Positions 4,398 to 6,318 of a stretch of DNA of 6,318 nt are shown here, in pieces. The translations under genes were made by a program, and so were the position numbers. A model generated the notes under the pieces. It was given only the letters and a program-made list of their open reading frames with translations, ran no database searches and had not been told where the DNA came from. The DNA comes from Saprospiraceae bacterium (GTDB lineage: Bacteria; Bacteroidota; Bacteroidia; Chitinophagales; Saprospiraceae), in NCBI GenBank assembly GCA_020852155.1, contig JADZBJ010000208.1, positions 1-6,318 on the forward strand, in the 5' to 3' direction. Numbering within the stretch: position 1 is the first letter of the stretch; every line of letters starts with the position of its first letter.

Positions 4398-6318
4398 TCA
4401 GACCACCTGCAATTTCGCAAATTTCAAAACAATGCGCCGTTCTTCCATCTCGTCATCCTTGAATTTAATGGCGGCCACCTTGCCGTCTTTGGGGCCTTCG
4501 ATGCTGAGCACCACCCCTTCTCCGAATTTCAGGTGACGCACCGTCATGCCGGTTTGAATCTCATCTGGCGCAGCGGCCTTGAAATCGGCAGGTACGGGCG
4601 TTGCTGTTGAGGCATTTAAGGGGCGCTGCCGTGGCGAGGCGAAATTTCCGGCTACACCGGAACGTTGGTAACTCCCCGCCGGCGAGGCTACCTGTCCGCT
4701 GTAATTGGTGCGCGCCGTGCCAAATCCGCCCATCAGTTCAAAGTGTTCGCCACTGATTTCTTCCAGAAAACGCGAGGGCTCGCTGACTTTAATCTGGCCG
4801 AAGCGATAACGATTTTGGGCAAAAGTCAGGGTGAGAAATTCCTTGGCGCGCGTGATGGCGACATAAAAAAGTCGTCGTTCTTCATCCAGGCCGTTCGGAT
4901 CTTCGTACGACATGAAAGAAGGAAACAGGTTTTCTTCCATGCCTGTAACGAAAATACTTTTGAATTCAAGCCCTTTGGCGGCGTGAACGCTCATCAGGGT
5001 AATATAGTCGCCCTCAGATGCATTTTCATCGGCATCGGTGAGCAGGGTAATGGTTTGCAGGTAAGCCGCCAGCGTGGTGTCGCCGCCGGCTACGACGGCC
5101 TGTGTCGAAGCCGAGTCTGAAAATTCAGCAATGGCATCGAGTACGGCCTGTACGTTTTCCAGACGGCCCTTTCCTTCGGGGCTGTCGTCGCTTTTCAGCA
5201 GGTCGAACAGGCCTGATTTTTTCAGAATTTCGGCAGACAGTTTAGCCGCCGACTCTGTGGTTGATTTTTTTTGCCAGTCTTCCACCATTTGACGGAAGGT
5301 CGCCAGCGACTTCCGGGCGCGGTCGGTCACATCCAGTTGAGGCAACATCATGGCTTCCCACATGGGCAGGTTGCTCGCTCCGGCCAATGCCGAGAGTTTG
5401 TCAATGGTCGCGTCACTGATGCCCCGTGTAGGGAAATTGATGACACGGCGCAGGGCTTCTTCATCGCGGGCATTGACGGCCAGCCGCAGGTATGCGACAA
5501 AATCTTTTACCTCTTTGCGCTGGTAAAAAGACATGCCGCCGAACACCTTATACGGCAGGTTTAGTCGGCGGAGGTGTTCCTCGAATTTCCGGCTTTGGGC
5601 GTTGGTTCGATACAGGATGGCGATGTCGCCATTGGGCAGGTGGTAGCGGTGTTTCTGTTCCAGAATCAGGTCGGCTACGCGGCGGCCCTCTTCATCGTCA
5701 GTGACGCATTTAATCAGTTTGATTTTGTTGCGGTCTTCCTTGTCAGTCCAGATGGTTTTCTGCAACTGTCGGCGGTTGTAAGAGATCACCTCGTTGGCTG
5801 CCGAAACGATATGGTGCGTGCTGCGGTAATTTTGTTCGAGTTTGAACGTGCGCAGGTTGGGGTAATCCTTTTCGAAGTCGAGGATATTATCAATGGTTGC
5901 ACCGCGGAAGGCGTAAATACTTTGTGCATCGTCGCCGACAACGAAGACATTTTCCGAACTGCCATCGTATTTCAGCAACTTGCGCAGGATGGCATATTGC
6001 AAAAAGTTGGTGTCCTGAAATTCGTCAACGTGGATGTATTTGAATTTTTGGCGGTATTTTTCCACCACCTGCCCCGGATTTTGATGAAACAGGCGATAGA
6101 GTTGAAACAACAAATCGTCGAAATCCATAGCGCCTGAACGCTGACAGCGGGCCATGTATCGCTCGTAAATATCCACGATGTATGGCTTTCGGCTGGCCCT
6201 GTCCTGCTGTATCATGTCGTTGTTGTCGCGATAGGCTTTGGGCGTAATCAGGTTACTTTTAGCCAGTGAAATACGCGAGCGCACAGCCGAGGGGTTGTAG
6301 GCTTGCGGGTCGAGGTTC
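4398..6318 (-). CDS. pcrA: UvrD/PcrA-type superfamily 1A DNA helicase, N-terminus cut by the window
   Basis: This ATP-driven 3'-5' DNA helicase family acts in nucleotide excision and mismatch repair and in clearing recombinase and stalled polymerase. The frame is open to the window edge, so 639 residues are visible, starting NLDPQAYNPSAVRSR. Roughly 130 N-terminal residues, including the Q motif and Walker A, lie outside. In visible numbering: HVDEFQDT (motif II, 96-103, DExx-box Asp-Glu), GDDAQSIYAFRGA (motif III, 128-140), LEQNYRS (motif IV, 160-166), VHAAKGLEF (motif V, 444-452) and EERRLFYVAITRAK (motif VI, 479-492, with the arginine finger). A variable linker (about 525-585) leads to VRHLKFGEGVV (593-603), the Tudor-like C-terminal domain that contacts RNA polymerase in PcrA and UvrD. 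All visible motifs are intact and the protein should be active. A GTG at 6284 could be mistaken for the start but is internal, since conserved sequence continues upstream. The choice between uvrD and pcrA names is conventional. The stop codon is 4 bases from the foldback element. Confidence 0.95.
   Translation of the reverse strand, partial: NLDPQAYNPSAVRSRISLAKSNLITPKAYRDNNDMIQQDRASRKPYIVDIYERYMARCQRSGAMDFDDLLFQLYRLFHQNPGQVVEKYRQKFKYIHVDEFQDTNFLQYAILRKLLKYDGSSENVFVVGDDAQSIYAFRGATIDNILDFEKDYPNLRTFKLEQNYRSTHHIVSAANEVISYNRRQLQKTIWTDKEDRNKIKLIKCVTDDEEGRRVADLILEQKHRYHLPNGDIAILYRTNAQSRKFEEHLRRLNLPYKVFGGMSFYQRKEVKDFVAYLRLAVNARDEEALRRVINFPTRGISDATIDKLSALAGASNLPMWEAMMLPQLDVTDRARKSLATFRQMVEDWQKKSTTESAAKLSAEILKKSGLFDLLKSDDSPEGKGRLENVQAVLDAIAEFSDSASTQAVVAGGDTTLAAYLQTITLLTDADENASEGDYITLMSVHAAKGLEFKSIFVTGMEENLFPSFMSYEDPNGLDEERRLFYVAITRAKEFLTLTFAQNRYRFGQIKVSEPSRFLEEISGEHFELMGGFGTARTNYSGQVASPAGSYQRSGVAGNFASPRQRPLNASTATPVPADFKAAAPDEIQTGMTVRHLKFGEGVVLSIEGPKDGKVAAIKFKDDEMEERRIVLKFAKLQVV

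Noticed and set aside
5574..6137. 187-codon plus-strand frame opposite the helicase
   Set aside because: It is antisense to conserved helicase motifs, rich in Phe and Val as expected from reverse-strand reading, and has no recognisable domain.
6282..6284. GTG at 6284 as the helicase start
   Set aside because: The frame stays open to 6318 and the extra residues (NLDPQAYNPSA) continue the conserved family sequence. Motifs Q and Walker A must lie upstream.
1..6318. CRISPR array, tRNA, rRNA, transposase or toxin-antitoxin gene
   Set aside because: I scanned for regular spacer-repeat arrays, tRNA-like cloverleaf ends and small gene pairs and found none. The only repeats are those listed.

Overview
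The window reads as ordinary chromosomal DNA of a member of the Bacteroidota. The MurA sequence has the character of that phylum. Several upstream regions carry the Bacteroidota -7 element TAnnTTTG, and start codons lack clear Shine-Dalgarno sequences. A Saprospiria-like lineage is a guess. Genes are moderately GC-rich and the gaps are AT-rich. Both outer genes are cut by the window edges.

Layout, left to right. (1) Positions 1-165, minus strand: the first 55 codons of a small protein that resembles the SnoaL/NTF2-like fold. (2) Positions 166-581: a divergent, AT-rich intergenic region with a candidate promoter for each flanking gene, a degenerate tandem repeat of about 40 bp and a short direct repeat. 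(3) Positions 582-1898, plus strand: murA, the first committed enzyme of peptidoglycan synthesis, complete, with Asp in place of the fosfomycin-target Cys. (4) Positions 1919-2902, plus strand: an exported-looking protein with an N-terminal thioredoxin-like domain (CSNC) and a C-terminal MsrA-like segment. Its natural start overlaps the murA stop (ATGA), but an in-frame TGA interrupts the predicted signal peptide. (5) Positions 2903-3110: a convergent gap with a 76-bp imperfect palindrome built of 9-bp units. (6) Positions 3111-4070, minus strand: a DUF2167 membrane protein. (7) Positions 4071-4397: its leader, plus a foldback element of about 193 bp centred near 4297 that ends at the helicase stop codon. 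(8) Positions 4398-6318, minus strand: a UvrD/PcrA-type superfamily 1 DNA helicase lacking its N-terminus, which lies beyond the window.

murA and the thioredoxin/MsrA-like gene probably share a transcript. The other genes have no evident functional link: cell-wall synthesis, periplasmic thiol chemistry, an uncharacterised membrane protein and DNA repair. I found no defence system, CRISPR array, tRNA, rRNA or transposase gene. The items most worth a second look are the interrupted signal peptide, the two unrelated palindromic elements, the thioredoxin/MsrA-like fusion and the Asp-type MurA.
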